Part shown: piece after piece, positions 1 to 37,193 of the stretch | Numbering within the stretch: position 1 is the first letter of the stretch | Layout: each line of letters starts with the position of its first letter | NCBI RefSeq assembly: GCF_032854445.1 | Contig: NC_088295.1 | Span: 69,347,058-69,411,057 of the forward strand | Source of the DNA: Liolophura sinensis | Lineage: Eukaryota; Mollusca; Polyplacophora; Chitonida; Chitonidae | Length of the DNA stretch: 64,000 nt | Direction of reading: 5' to 3' | Notes under the pieces: generated by a model | Seen by the model: only the letters and a program-made list of their open reading frames with translations | Told to the model about the DNA's origin: nothing | Database searches by the model: none | Made by a program: the position numbers and the translations under genes

Positions 1-49
1 TTTGGACACATGGATGTGTATGTTAAGTACATTATATTACACCACTCAC

Positions 50-730
50 CAGAAGGTCATCTTGTAAATAGAAGTCATGTCCAGCTAATGAACACTGCAG
101 CCTTATCTCAAGCAGCCTCTTCAGTGTGGAGAGTGGTTCAGCTATATCCATGTGCTGGATGATAAGGTTCTGGTACTGGGGTGGAGCCCCCTGTTCAGAT
201 ATAACCTCACCATCCTCTGTCAGTGTATTTACTCTACAGGGCAAATAGGAAAATATTTTCATTAAGTTAAGTATGTATACCCTGTTAAAGAACAGGCAAG
301 ACCAAGAAGCAAATTTACTTTAACATTTGCTTTATTTATTACAATTAGTGTTGCATATATCTGGTACTACTGGCATTGTCATAAGTGTGATTAAGCTTAC
401 TAAATGCTACATAAAGCAACCCATGGATTATTAACCCGAGAAATCCTCTCACTGAACGATTTTTGGCTTAAACTATGCCAGCCATGTTGTGGTGATATGT
501 ACCTGTATTATTTTAGTTTAATAAATATTTATCACAACACAAACTAACTCTTCTGTGGTGACATTGCCATCTTCTCCCAGGTTAACGACAAGTCCATCTG
601 TAATGCATGTCTCCTCAGTAACACATGGTTCCTCTACTTGCTCCAGTTCAACCCCTTCAGTCACAACTTGATATTCCTCTATCTTCAGCTTCTTCTCGTC
701 TCCCACAAGTGGTGATGTAGCTCTCTTCAT
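50..730 (-). CDS. GABPA: GA-binding protein alpha chain (ETS factor), 5' part, continues off the left edge
   Basis: This is the N-terminal part of the DNA-binding subunit of GABP/NRF2, a nuclear ETS factor for mitochondrial and housekeeping genes. Two coding exons are seen. The first is about 541-752, with the start ATG at 728-730 and a 3' splice site just upstream (TTACAG at 753-758 read on the minus strand), so a noncoding first exon lies further out. The second is about 50-231, closed by a strong GTGAGT donor at 44-49. They join in phase 1 and give about 124 residues. The stretch IAEPLSTLKRLLEIRLQCSL aligns with human GABPA INEPIGNLKKLLEPRLQCSL, in the ubiquitin-like N-terminal domain (human sequence from memory). 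The acidic first 60 residues are typical and poorly conserved. The pointed and ETS domains must lie beyond position 1. The first donor (GTGTTG) is weak, so that boundary may be off by a few bases. Confidence 0.88.
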
Positions 731-1028
731 GTTTTCTCATTCAGCCAAAACCCTGTAAGGTAGAGAGCAAAAAGGCTGAATGAGTACGAAGTACATGGAT
801 TCATCTTACGGTGTTCGTTTACCGATTACTCAGTCATAACTAGTTGAAATGTAATCGAATAAACTATTTAAAATTAATGAGTTTCTGGGGCCATATGTTC
901 AAACTTACAGCTTTCAGTGAAGTAAAAACAAGAAATTAATGCCCCTAAAACCGTCGGATTGTGAATAGAATGTGAAGAACAGTGCACACGTCTATGTAAG
1001 ACATCCTGCTTAAGCTTTCTCTTATCCT

Positions 1029-1069
1029 CCGGGAAGTGATTCTAGGAAGTTGTACGAAGACGGAAGTTT
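1029..1069 (+). promoter_or_regulatory. Three GGAAGT (ETS/GABP) cores in tandem
   Basis: GGAAGT occurs at 1032-1037, 1045-1050 and 1062-1067, all on the plus strand and spaced 13 and 17 bp apart. GABP is known to bind pairs of tandem GGAA cores as an alpha2-beta2 tetramer. The cluster sits about 300 bp upstream of the GABPA start codon. Confidence 0.5.
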
Positions 1070-1367
1070 TAAATCTCTTCATACGTCCTGCTTCCAGCTG
1101 GTGCTGGTCATGACTACAACAACATCCGCATTCAGAACAAAAAATTTACTGGCCAATAACTCCCAGACAAAACCTTCACACAACAACAACAACGTACATA
1201 TCTCAGGGAGACAACCTCCAGAAATCATAATTTGAGAGGTATACACATCTTGAGCGCAACCTGCCATTAACCGTACATTCATTCTGAGGGAATGAAATCA
1301 AGCAACCACAATGTGACGGTCTCCAAAATTATCCATCCGGTTTTGTAATTCTGCTTCCGATTTGAAG

Positions 1368-1376
1368 CACTTCCGG
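1368..1376 (-). promoter_or_regulatory. CCGGAAGTG, full GABP/ETS consensus site
   Basis: The minus strand reads CCGGAAGTG, the best-known GABP-alpha consensus. A CGGAAG word follows 15 bp away (minus strand, around 1353). It lies between GABPA and the AMP deaminase gene, so it could serve either promoter. Confidence 0.5.
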
Positions 1377-2454
1377 CTTAGGTCCTATACGCTGAACGTC
1401 GCACCACGTTCCTCAACAAAGTAGCCCAAAAAGAGTGGCCAAAATCCAGAAGACCCCGCAGATTTGAAGATATTACCTTTCTTTATGATCAAGTTTGCTT
1501 TCATAAATGTCAGTGACGCCTTAAAATGATTTCGTAGAGCCAGAATTTAACAAACTTCTCCGACCGGAAACTCTGAAAATACATTGACCCTCAGAGCAGA
1601 CAAAGCTTGAACAGCTAGGTGGTTAACATCCGACAATCCCACAGTGCGTGTGGGCTCCGATTAAGCAGAGCGGACCGTTTTGCTCTTTAAGTTTGTATCG
1701 CATTGTAGAATCCTTTATAATGTCAGCTTGAAATCGTGATGCTACTCACTCATGGTCAAGAGTTATATTAGAAACACACCTAAAATTAACATAAATATAT
1801 ACAGGAATACCCACATTCACAAAACGTTAAATACATTTTGAAAGAGCTGACCTAAAGTTTTGCCGGAAAATCAATTTCGCGTGTCACGGCTTTCTCCTAA
1901 GTGGCTGCACACACCTGTGGTACATGTACGTGAAGGCTACACGAACATTAAAACTTGAGAGAATAAAAACGTTACGGATGTTTAAATTTTATTTTCAGGG
2001 GGACGCCAAATTCACAATTTAAAGTTTTCTCGTCATCTGGAAAAGTCAGACAAATGTAATTTAATCCAGCATGTGCTTTTATATAATTATCTGAATTATC
2101 CAATGATAAATGTTCTCTTTATTCTTGGTTTTCAGTTAAAAAATCGACCTGTTACTATGCGAACATGTAATTTCTAACTGAAGACCACGAGGCTCACATT
2201 TGTCCAGAATAAAATCAAGTCTGCATTTTATACATGCTCAACTGAAGGGTGCTGGTCCTCGATGTGGCTTGGTTGATGTTAACCCCCACGTCATATTACA
2301 AGTGACAGACGAATGGTGTGTACATCCTGTCAGTCGACTTGCGAGCTTCTGATGCAGCTAGGAGATTGAACACCTGAACAACTACGTTTAGAGCATACTT
2401 TTTCACTGCATTCACGGCCAATTTTGGTTAGATACATATAATCTAAGACAAGGC

Positions 2455-28231
<25,777 letters not shown>

Positions 28232-31200
28232 TCAAATTAATAGCCAAACAGATGTCATGGAGAGATACGCACATTGGACATTGTAGGATGACCTGAAGTC
28301 TGAAGCTTGTGTGTGACATCATGAATACAGAAATGTGGTTGAGCTGTTATATGTGATGAACAGGTGGTTTTATTCTATGTACTATGTAGAAGTTTACTAT
28401 CATGTTAAAAGATAAACCGGGTAATTATATCTGTGTTTAGAGAATTCCTAAACAAGGTTGTTTTTGTTTTCACACAATTCTTCGTTCAGCCACTAAGTGA
28501 AACTTTGAAGTGTTGATCCTTGTAACTTCTAGTATGTGGTTGAAATTGATAGTTTGCAAAGTTAGAACCTGATTTTACAGTAAAATTGTTAAAATTTGCT
28601 GTTACTGGTTCTTGTATACATACATTGCACAAGTGTCCAAGGAAAGTAGACCTACAGATGAATTTTGGGGGGGTTTGAACTCTACTACGCAATATTTAGA
28701 AATCCATAAACTGCATAGTCAGTGCTACCTAAATTTATAGATTTTGTCTGGAACAATTTCTGTGTGTTTTACAACCTGCACTGTTTTTCTGTTTTCTTTT
28801 TTTTTTGTCTCATTAGTTATATGTTTCCTCAGAACAGATCTGATCTAAGGATACTCCCTGTCTTGATACACAGAAAACTCTGTGTATCACGTGGCCCTTC
28901 ATCGCTGAAGTTCACAACTTCTATTTGTTATAGGCTACTGCTTAGACTATTATACGGAAAATACTTTCGACATTAGAGAGTTAGAGTAAACATGATGTCA
29001 CCTTGCTCTTGATAATGGAGGCGTGCTGAAGCTGTGTCAAGATGAAGTTTCACTAAACTTTTAGTGGGTTGTAACAAATCTGAAAAAACATTTAATGCTG
29101 GTTTAAGATACTTTGAATTGTAGTCTTTCAGTGGACATAAACATTTGTCAGGTGCTGTCTTTCCCTTTAATATATGACGTACACTTGTGGTATTATTTCT
29201 GTTTATGACAGTTTTTTAATCACGGTTAATACAGTTCTTAGATATGTAAAATTGAGACTGACTTTGTGTTGTATGTGTCATTTATTGAAGATTGTCTCAG
29301 AGTGAAGTGGTCTTCAGTGTTGTCAGGATATATTTACTTAGAATGTAAGGACCTTGAAGAATTCAAATTCAGTGTCCAACTATGTTGATGAAAAATATTG
29401 CAGGTCATCCCATCATAGTTATTAAGAGAGTTTAAACTTTATGTTTTTATATCATGTAAATGTAGAGCTCAGAGATGTGATAGGGATGATTACTGATAAA
29501 GGAAACTGCCATCAGATCAAAGAGTAGGAAAATGAGTATTATATTCTAGTCTTCCCAAAGTTGTCTCCCCTGTCTTGTACTTCATCTTTGCTCCCGGTTC
29601 TCAGCGTGACTCCTGTAATAGCCTGTCTGATAAATATGTGTAATTGGAATGTGATGTAGAAGTCTAATATTACCTTTCAGATATTATTTTGATCGTGCTA
29701 CATTCTGTCGTTTTCACAGCTCTGAACAGCAGGTGATAAAATCAAAGTTCAGGACAAGTACTTCAGGTATATACTAGACTTCCTAAATCCATTTCTCACA
29801 AAGAATTTTAGCCCTAGATACATGTACCTTAATGCACTTTTACAATTTGAATTAGCTGCTTATGATACTAAATGTACATGCATTCAAGATGTCTCATGTA
29901 TGGAACACTCTCCATCGGTATTTAAAACAAAGACTTGCACAGCTAGGCTGGTTCAATCTTGTCTAAGTCTGTAGGCAAACCTGTGTGAATTTTATTCAAG
30001 ATATATATAGTCATATCTCTAGGATTCCCATATTCCCAGACACTAGATGTGTACTGTTTACAGTTTGTTATGTATTTAGCTGTTCCAAAGAATATTAGAT
30101 ATGCAGGTATATTTATGTAAGTATTTGTGTTCAGTTTTAATAGCCTGGTTCACTGATCCGTCCTGCACTTCGCACATTCAGTATACAAGCATGGTGCTTC
30201 ACAGCCATTATTAGGTAAAATTTTGGGTAAATATAAATGCCACAGCTACAACCAGCAAAACTACCATGGTCACAAGCAAATTTATGTCTAGTCATTGAAA
30301 TGGCTATTAATGAGGAAATGTTTATGATATACATGTGGTATTGTTTTGTTTGAATAAGTACATTAAGTAATTATTCAGGTATTAATATATCAGGATAATC
30401 CTATAAATATACTGGTAATGTATATTTAATTATGTTACATGTATAAAACAAACTCTGGTGGCCAGGATGTCTTCTGCTTGAAACAACCCTAGCTAATTGG
30501 GCCCTAGCTGTTATTTTTGCCCCCCAGGGGGTGGTGGCATCAGGGATGAGGGCTGACTGAAACTTCAGAATTATGTTATGTTACTCGGATGGGAAATATT
30601 GTTAATTGCCCAGCTCTAATTTCTTACCAGTAAGGGGTTGATGGCGCAGCCTGATGCATATGCTATATACTCTTTTTTTTTAAAACGGGCTCTAAATTTG
30701 AATTTATGTTTGGCAACAAATGTGTAGAAAAGAAAATATGTCTTTCATATTGATATGTATGATTCCCTATTTGCTATTTTTTGCATGTTTTTTTTTCTAT
30801 TCGTTAACAATGAATTGTGGGGTGCTGCATTAAGGTTGATCACATTTCAGGTGATACAACTTCACGAAGAATATGCCTCTGAGATTACAGAGTACAGGAG
30901 TGGCCTTACACGTGTAAAATCTGTTTTGAAATGACATTTACCACACATGATGCTATCCTTTGTTATAGCATCTCATGCAGATTTAGTTTAGGCATGTGTT
31001 TGCGGTTGTGTGTGCTGAACTGGTACAATATTTACCAAAGTGTTCCATGTCTTTGCTAAACAAGTCTATATTGTGATAAGTATAAATTATAATCTATATA
31101 TAAATGTGTATTATATGTATATAAATGGTTGTACACAGTTTTGAAAAAGTGTGTTTTTACTCAATGAATACTAGTAAACCTTGGTTGATACAGTGTTCAG

Positions 31201-31421
31201 TGGTGTTTTGTTTGTTTCAGTATTTGTTCTGTAGATGCCTAAGGATATGGTCATTGAAATTTGTTTGTCCCATGGTGGATCTTGAGGAAACATTAAACAT
31301 GATACAACTTCAAAGTTTGTCCAGTTTGTAATGTCTTACATAGTCTTCCTATTAAGTAGCACTAAATCGGAAGTGAACTGGACAAGGTCTTGTATAGTTT
31401 TCAGCTGGTCAAAAAAATAAA
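28232..31421 (+). other. AMP deaminase 3' UTR and downstream region
   Basis: No ORF with a recognisable product was seen. The first clear AATAAA after the stop codon is at 31416-31421, which would make a 3.2 kb 3' UTR; a variant signal may be used earlier. The sequence is AT-rich and mostly unique by eye. Confidence 0.4.
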
Positions 31422-31920
31422 CATATGGTTTTCATTTTTTTGGTGATGATGTCAATTAATCCTGGTACTGATTGCACAAAGGGAGTTTGAATGAAGCCAA
31501 AATTTAAAACCTATAATATATGCAATTTAATTATGGCCCCAAAAGTTCAAATTTCTATGCCCACGTCTTTTAAAAACGTTTTTCAAATGTTCCCAGTTTT
31601 AACTTCTGTGATCCAAAAATAGACTTTTAAACAGGCAATTCTAGTCCTGTACAATATGACTGTGTTTTATAGTTCTGATTGTTAAACAGTGTGACCTACA
31701 TGTATAAAACAGAGTCTGATTGTATGGAACTAGATAACAACCAGTATTTCAATGTACTATACCACCTCCAGAGAATAGGAAGTTGTAGAATCAATTACTG
31801 ATGAGGTTAAAACTTAAGTTTAAGTATGGTGAAGTTAAACATTCTTAATTTGAAACTGCAGCTTAGCCGATGTTGTCACCACTGCACCACAATCATGATG
31901 CTGCACACCTCTGCAGTGAA

Positions 31921-32175
31921 ACGCTTATGTGACTTTGTGGTTAGAGCGTCCACTTCAAAGCTGGAGATCTGGGATCAAACTTGGGTCATGAACGTTATAC
32001 CAAAGACTTTAAAAATGTTACGTGCTGGGTACTTGTTGCTGCGTTAGCGCTGAGAGGTGCTGAAACAGGCAAGCTTGGCCTGGTAGAGTTAATTATGTGA
32101 CTGGGTTGGATGTCATATCCGGTCACAGTGTCTTCGACATGATACTTCAGTGGAACAGGAACTCTTACATCTGTC
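31921..32175 (+). repeat. Family B SINE copy
   Basis: The head is TTTGTGGTTAGAGCGTCC (box-A-like) with GGGATCAAACTTGG (box-B-like). ATACCAAAGACTTTAAAAATG, GTTGGATGTCATATCCGGTC and CGACATGATACTTCAGTGG follow. This is the best head of the family in the window. Confidence 0.8.
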
Positions 32176-32519
32176 CGCAATGCAATCTATTCTCTCAACA
32201 CATATAGTAGGCTATGTTTTGACCTAACCCTGGATAACAGTGAGCCATAACAAATGTAAAAGAGTGAAGCATAGTTATTCTGGGCTAGTTATGAGGGAGG
32301 ATTGAACTACAGGTGAAGAGCTCCCGTGTTCAGTGGTGGCAGCTGGATAATCCACAAGCAGGCATGCAGTGAGGTTAGCCCGGAAAACTCCCAACTCCAT
32401 TTCTTATATTGGTCTTGCCTCGTTTGAGTCTTGACGCTAACAGTTTTAAGGTCATACTCAACGAAGGTCCAGGTCGATTGTCTTTGCTATCGAACAAGTT
32501 TCGTGCAAATAAAAGACAG

Positions 32520-33030
32520 CAATGGCAGCCCCAGCGTGGAGGTGATTCGCTGGTATTTACATAAGAAATTAGAATGACCAGTCTCCACGTGGAGGTGATT
32601 CTGTAGTATCTAGGCCTATATGGGCTATAAATATGACCATTCCCCATGTGGAGGTAGTTCTGTAGTATCTATATGTGATTATGTGGTATTTACATAAGAA
32701 ATATTAACATGAGAAATGAAAATAACCATAGTATCTATATGTGCTATAAAAATGACCAGCCCCATCGCGGAGATGATTCTGTAGTACCCGGTACATGTAT
32801 TTACATAAGAGGTTAAAAGGACCGGTTCTCACGCGAAAGTGGTTTTATTTTATTTATATATACCAGCCCCAGCGTGGGTGATTCAGTAGTATTTACGTAA
32901 GAAATTAGAATAATTTTCCCCCACGTGGAGATGATTCTGTAGCATCTAGGTAGGCGATAAGATCGACCAGCCCAAGCTAGAAGATGGCTCAGCTGTATGT
33001 ATAGGCTGTGGGAATGACCAATCCCGGCTT
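32520..33030. repeat. Degenerate minisatellite with CCACGTGG cores
   Basis: Irregular units of roughly 70-90 bp contain a GTGGAGGTGATTCTGTAGTA-like core and TTACATAAGAAAT. Palindromic CCACGTGG is intact at 32585-32592 and 32931-32938 and degraded in other units. Related CCACCGTGGAG and ATCGTGGAGGTG words continue to about 33280. Confidence 0.65.
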
Positions 33031-33189
33031 GTAACTATTTTTAGAGATTTGGCCCAGTTAGGTTTTAGAGATTTGCCTACAAGCGGTATATATTTCATAT
33101 ATCAAAGAAGCAAGTACAAAGCTGAATATATGAACAAATGACTTATAAACGATTGTTTACTTGCTTACGCAAAATTTAATTCATATAGG

Positions 33190-33660
33190 CCACGATCAGT
33201 GTATTTTGGTTTGATGTTTGGGACAACCAGTCCCACCGTGGAGCAGTTTCAGCGTCGAGCAGTCCCCATCGTGGAGGTGCACTCATGGATATTGTTGGTT
33301 GGGTCAGCCGGCTCGCCGACAATTCTGAAGAAGTACGTAAATGTACGAGACTACTTGACATTGTACGATTTCATACCGGCCTTGACCTTAAGTAACCGCT
33401 TGGGACGAATTTGACAGTTGGGGGAAGAACTTATTTCGAAAACGGTACTTTGTTTCATTTTTGTAGTGCTTAGATCATTACATTTTTTAATCGCTGTCCT
33501 GCATCGCCCTGTGGGCTTTATGGGCTTTAGGACTTTTAACATAGATGGAAGAAGTTATTTCTTCACCTCATTGCTTTATTTTGGCTCTAGTCGCTATTGG
33601 CAACAACAAAACAAGTCGCGCTACGCTTAGAAAGTCGCCGAGTAGTTCAGCACTAGTCTT
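33190..33660. other. CpG-containing block, possible promoter or first exon region
   Basis: CpG dinucleotides are clearly more frequent here than in flanking DNA (examples around 33240-33420 and 33590-33650). No ORF was recognised; short ORFs on both strands look accidental. It lies 3.5 kb upstream of the J-domain exon and could be that gene's start region, but no splice link was found. Confidence 0.25.
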
Positions 33661-33837
33661 TACCTGGCTAAATTTTCATGAAAAAGTAGTGTGTGAATGG
33701 CATACATGCACATCATTATGTGTAGTAAAGTCGTTGTTATTCAGCTTTATTCAACATCTTTAACTTCTAAACCAGCCGCAGATAACACAATTCTAGGGCA
33801 ATCCTAACCCCAGGTGTCTACTTAAGATCCTCTCTTT

Positions 33838-34205
33838 ACACTGAGATGGCGGAGTATCTCACCCACAGTGGCAACCAATGGTAAACCATACACCGATTCA
33901 TGCCATATCTAATAAGACCTTTCTAAAAGAATGCCTGCAATCCAAAACTAGTTGTCAACTTTGGCTCTTACCTCTCAGCTCGGCCGCACCTGCAATATCT
34001 CACGTATATTCCACTTGGTAAGGGACACAGGAGACCCAGATTCCTTTCATGGTCATTGCTAAAGTAGCAGCCATTTTGCCTTCGCCACAGTTATGGGTCT
34101 TGAAGAAGTTATCGTTCCTTGATGGCGCATGTGCATTAAACCTGAAAAGATGAGCCTAATGAAGCCTTGTTTAGAAACACCAATCAAATAAATAAATAAA
34201 TAAAT
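33838..34205 (+). repeat. Family C repeat with AAATA tail
   Basis: Similar over its length to 2862-3190. It ends in GAAACACCAATCAAATAAAT and further AAATA units, the same tail that closes the family A SINEs. This suggests that both families are copied by the same LINE machinery. Confidence 0.7.
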
Positions 34206-36775
34206 ATATACATATGCATAATTGTCCTATCCCAGTGTTGATGCTTTTGATGTTCATACTTTTACAGGTTTTATTCAGATAGGCTGGATATGACATGACT
34301 GTACAAAGAAGTAATTATACAGCAGGAAAATAAAAATTTCTTGGCTGGTTATCTTTTAAAGTGAATGTGAACTATTGAACTATTTCCACTGCGATGAACA
34401 GCCCCAAGTTGTTTATTGTTTTCATGGCATAATTTAACTTGTTACATAGGCATGTTCAAAAGCTCAGATTAATTTTCAAAACGTTATTGGACATCGGTTA
34501 CTACTCGGTTTAAGAGAGGCAATTGAAACTCTTGATACATACATACATGTATATGTCAAACAGCGCACATGAATGAGTGATGCAGACTCTGTAAAGATCA
34601 AGAGAGGCAATTGGAACACCTCATATATCAAACAGCATACATCATTGCATGAGTTATCTTGTTAAAACAGTAGGCCTATACCATTCTTGATTCTTCTAAT
34701 GCTTAAATTGACATACATGTAGATTTCTCACATTATGGGCATGTCTGTAGCATTTCTGAACATTGAATCCTAAAGATTTCAGGGCCAACCTTTAGTGATA
34801 GAAGTACAAATTCATATTTATTAGTGATTATCTCTATGTGAAAGAATATTAATGTGCCAGGCCTTACAGATTAATTTGTTTGAAAAAAAAAAATTGTATA
34901 TATATTCCCTGATAAAATTATACAGCAAGGATATAAGAAGTATAACTTTTTATTTTTGTGATGTTGCACAACCGAGATATCCCAGTTCAAAGTAAGCAAA
35001 ATAGTGCACACTGGCCGAGGCTACTAAAGTATCACCATTTTTGACTGATCAGAGCGCAAGTTTTAATCAGATTGGTTGTTTTCTATAACCTAAGGACGCT
35101 GCTGTCACCTGAATCATGGTTTGCATTTAAACCATATGTACATGGGGTACAAGTGATGTTCTGGCTTCTCTAACATGGCATATCCATGGTCTCTAAAGAA
35201 TTCTGATTAAAAGTGGATTTACCCAGTTACCAAGCACATCAGGAAAAATGTCTGGGTGTGTAGATCTGTTTCCACTCCCCTTCCTAAGTAATTTGGATTA
35301 TATTAAATTTGTTTTTTCTTTTTATGATTTCACTGTAGAAGTAGTGTATAATTGTTTGTTTCACCATTCCATGCAGTTCATAGTTGGGGTTGGTAATTGG
35401 TCAACAGTGGATCCAGCTATGGTTACCTGACAAATCTGAAGTAGGACATCCAATGGTAGGTTACTTATTAGTCTTATAAAATTTGACAATGTTATGAGTA
35501 CACAGCAATTTAGAGTTATTTGCTTGTGCATTTACAAATTTTGATCAATTTTGAAATGTATCATGCAGATTTATGGTCTGAATTGTGTTCATGGTTGGGA
35601 TTGTTTGTCGTACATGTATACATGTTGCAAGACTAATGATATTCCACCATTAGTTTTATCTAAAATTAAGATACTGCCATGTTAAAAGATAGGCAAATAG
35701 GCCCACAATGCCATAAGGCAGCTTTGTCATTTTGTGCTGAAATGCACTTCACTCTGTTGTCATTATGATGCGTCACACTGAAAAACTGCATATTGATTTT
35801 TTTTTTTCATTTCATATAATTCAGTTACATATTAGGACAAATGTATCAGAATATTTCTTTATTGAAAGTAAGACTAGTTAGACTATATTACAGTAAATAT
35901 CTTTGTTCATGTATTCTGTCATATATGTGCACTCATGCAATTAAATACTTCCATTCAGTTAGTGTAAAACATTTTTTATGATCAGAAGACTATAATAAAG
36001 CAGCTATATTACAAGTATAACTATTTTGTACTGTGTTTGTACTTTATGAAATAGAAAAGATGCTTTAGTGTAGTGCACCAAGACTGCCTGTATGTTAATA
36101 TGCTTAATAGCTGGCATAGATCTATAAATGGGGAGGGTGTATGGTGGGCCAGAAGCACCAATTTTTCATGCATGTACTTTCATGTACATGTCTCATTTAT
36201 TAGATAAACAAACTTCAACAAATTGTATTTATTGCTTTTGTAATTCAAGGTGTAAGAATTTTTTTTTTCCAGTTGATTAGGAGTATTTGAACTTTAAGGA
36301 CTTTGTTCTTTGCGAAATACATTGGGATTTTTTGTATGAATTAGTTGATTTAACTGCTTGTCAGCAACTTGTGTGCATACCATATTTTTAGTGAATTTAT
36401 CACTGTCTTAATCACTTAGCTCTGTGATTTATCTTCATGTATCTTTCATCTAAAAGAAAAGATGCCTTGTATTAAGCGCACACAAAAATGAAACTTAATG
36501 AACCAGGCATTGACCAATGGGCAGTCCTCTATTGTCCAAAAATGAGTTTGTGGTTACATCTGTGATGGCCAACTATAGGCATGACAAGCTGAGACCTTGG
36601 CTGTTACCATGGTACTGGTACAAGTAGATCTGGCCTACTGTAAGTACATACACATTCAATCATCTTTCACTCCCAACTGTGAGTCAGAACATAGAGTATA
36701 TACTCTAATGTGTATCCTCTGGACATGAACAGTTATATTTAGCACACAGATTTGGCACCTCCTAGCTTACTGCAG
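34206..36775. other. AT-rich intergenic stretch, no gene seen
   Basis: 2.6 kb between the family C copy and the first coding-like block of the next gene. Several TACATGTA words and AT-rich runs are present. No ORF, RNA gene or repeat family was recognised. Confidence 0.6.
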
Positions 36776-37030
36776 GTAGGCTTTAGCTGTACATGTAGCA
36801 GGAGAACAGGCAGACCTGTGCAGTATACACCATCCTTCTGTTGGCCTGTGACCCAATCCTGGAATGCTGGGAGCTATCTGGGCTGCGGCCATCATCAATG
36901 TGTAGCCAACCCTCCTCTTACTTTGAGGAGAGGGAGATTTTACCCGGGCACTGACAGATGGCAACATGATTGTCATGAACCTGAAGGACAAGACTTTTAT
37001 GACAGACTTACCTCGGATTTGTTGTACATA
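36776..37030 (+). other. Coding-like block upstream of the J-domain exon
   Basis: Less AT-rich than its flanks, with candidate 3' splice sites at 36776 and near 36799. Protein-like segments appear in different frames: CAVYTILLLACDPILECWEL in one, and ALTDGNMIVMNLKDKTFMTD in another. No single frame is open throughout. It could be a decayed exon of the following gene or an exon with base-call errors, in line with the breaks downstream. I do not recognise the family. Confidence 0.3.
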
Positions 37031-37193
37031 GTTCTTCACGGATATCGTCTGTATATAATAAGTGTACATATATAATTTTACCTTCCTCCATGGTGATCTG
37101 GCTGATCTTTCCTAACATTGGCAGCTAAAGAACCTGGCCTTCGAAATCCTTCTGAATCTGGTTGATCCATCCCTCAACTCTCTTCTTACAACT

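Larger units (their letters stand above)
753..2454. promoter_or_regulatory. Divergent GABPA / AMP deaminase promoter interval
   Basis: This 1.7 kb lies between the GABPA coding exon (minus) and the first AMP deaminase coding exon (plus), so the two genes are head to head. It should hold the noncoding first exon of GABPA, both 5' UTRs and the start sites. It is richer in CpG than the introns around it, mainly at about 950-1700. ETS-type GGAA words are dense at 1029-1069 and 1353-1376, with further CCGGAAA words near 1571 and 1863. No convincing ORF was found; the short ORFs at 1050-1282 on both strands have no recognisable similarity. Promoter function is inferred from layout and motifs. Confidence 0.55.

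Noticed and set aside
36767-37069. 100-residue minus-strand ORF opposite the coding-like block
   Set aside because: No domain was recognised and the splice signals favour the plus strand. It is kept only as part of the uncertain block.
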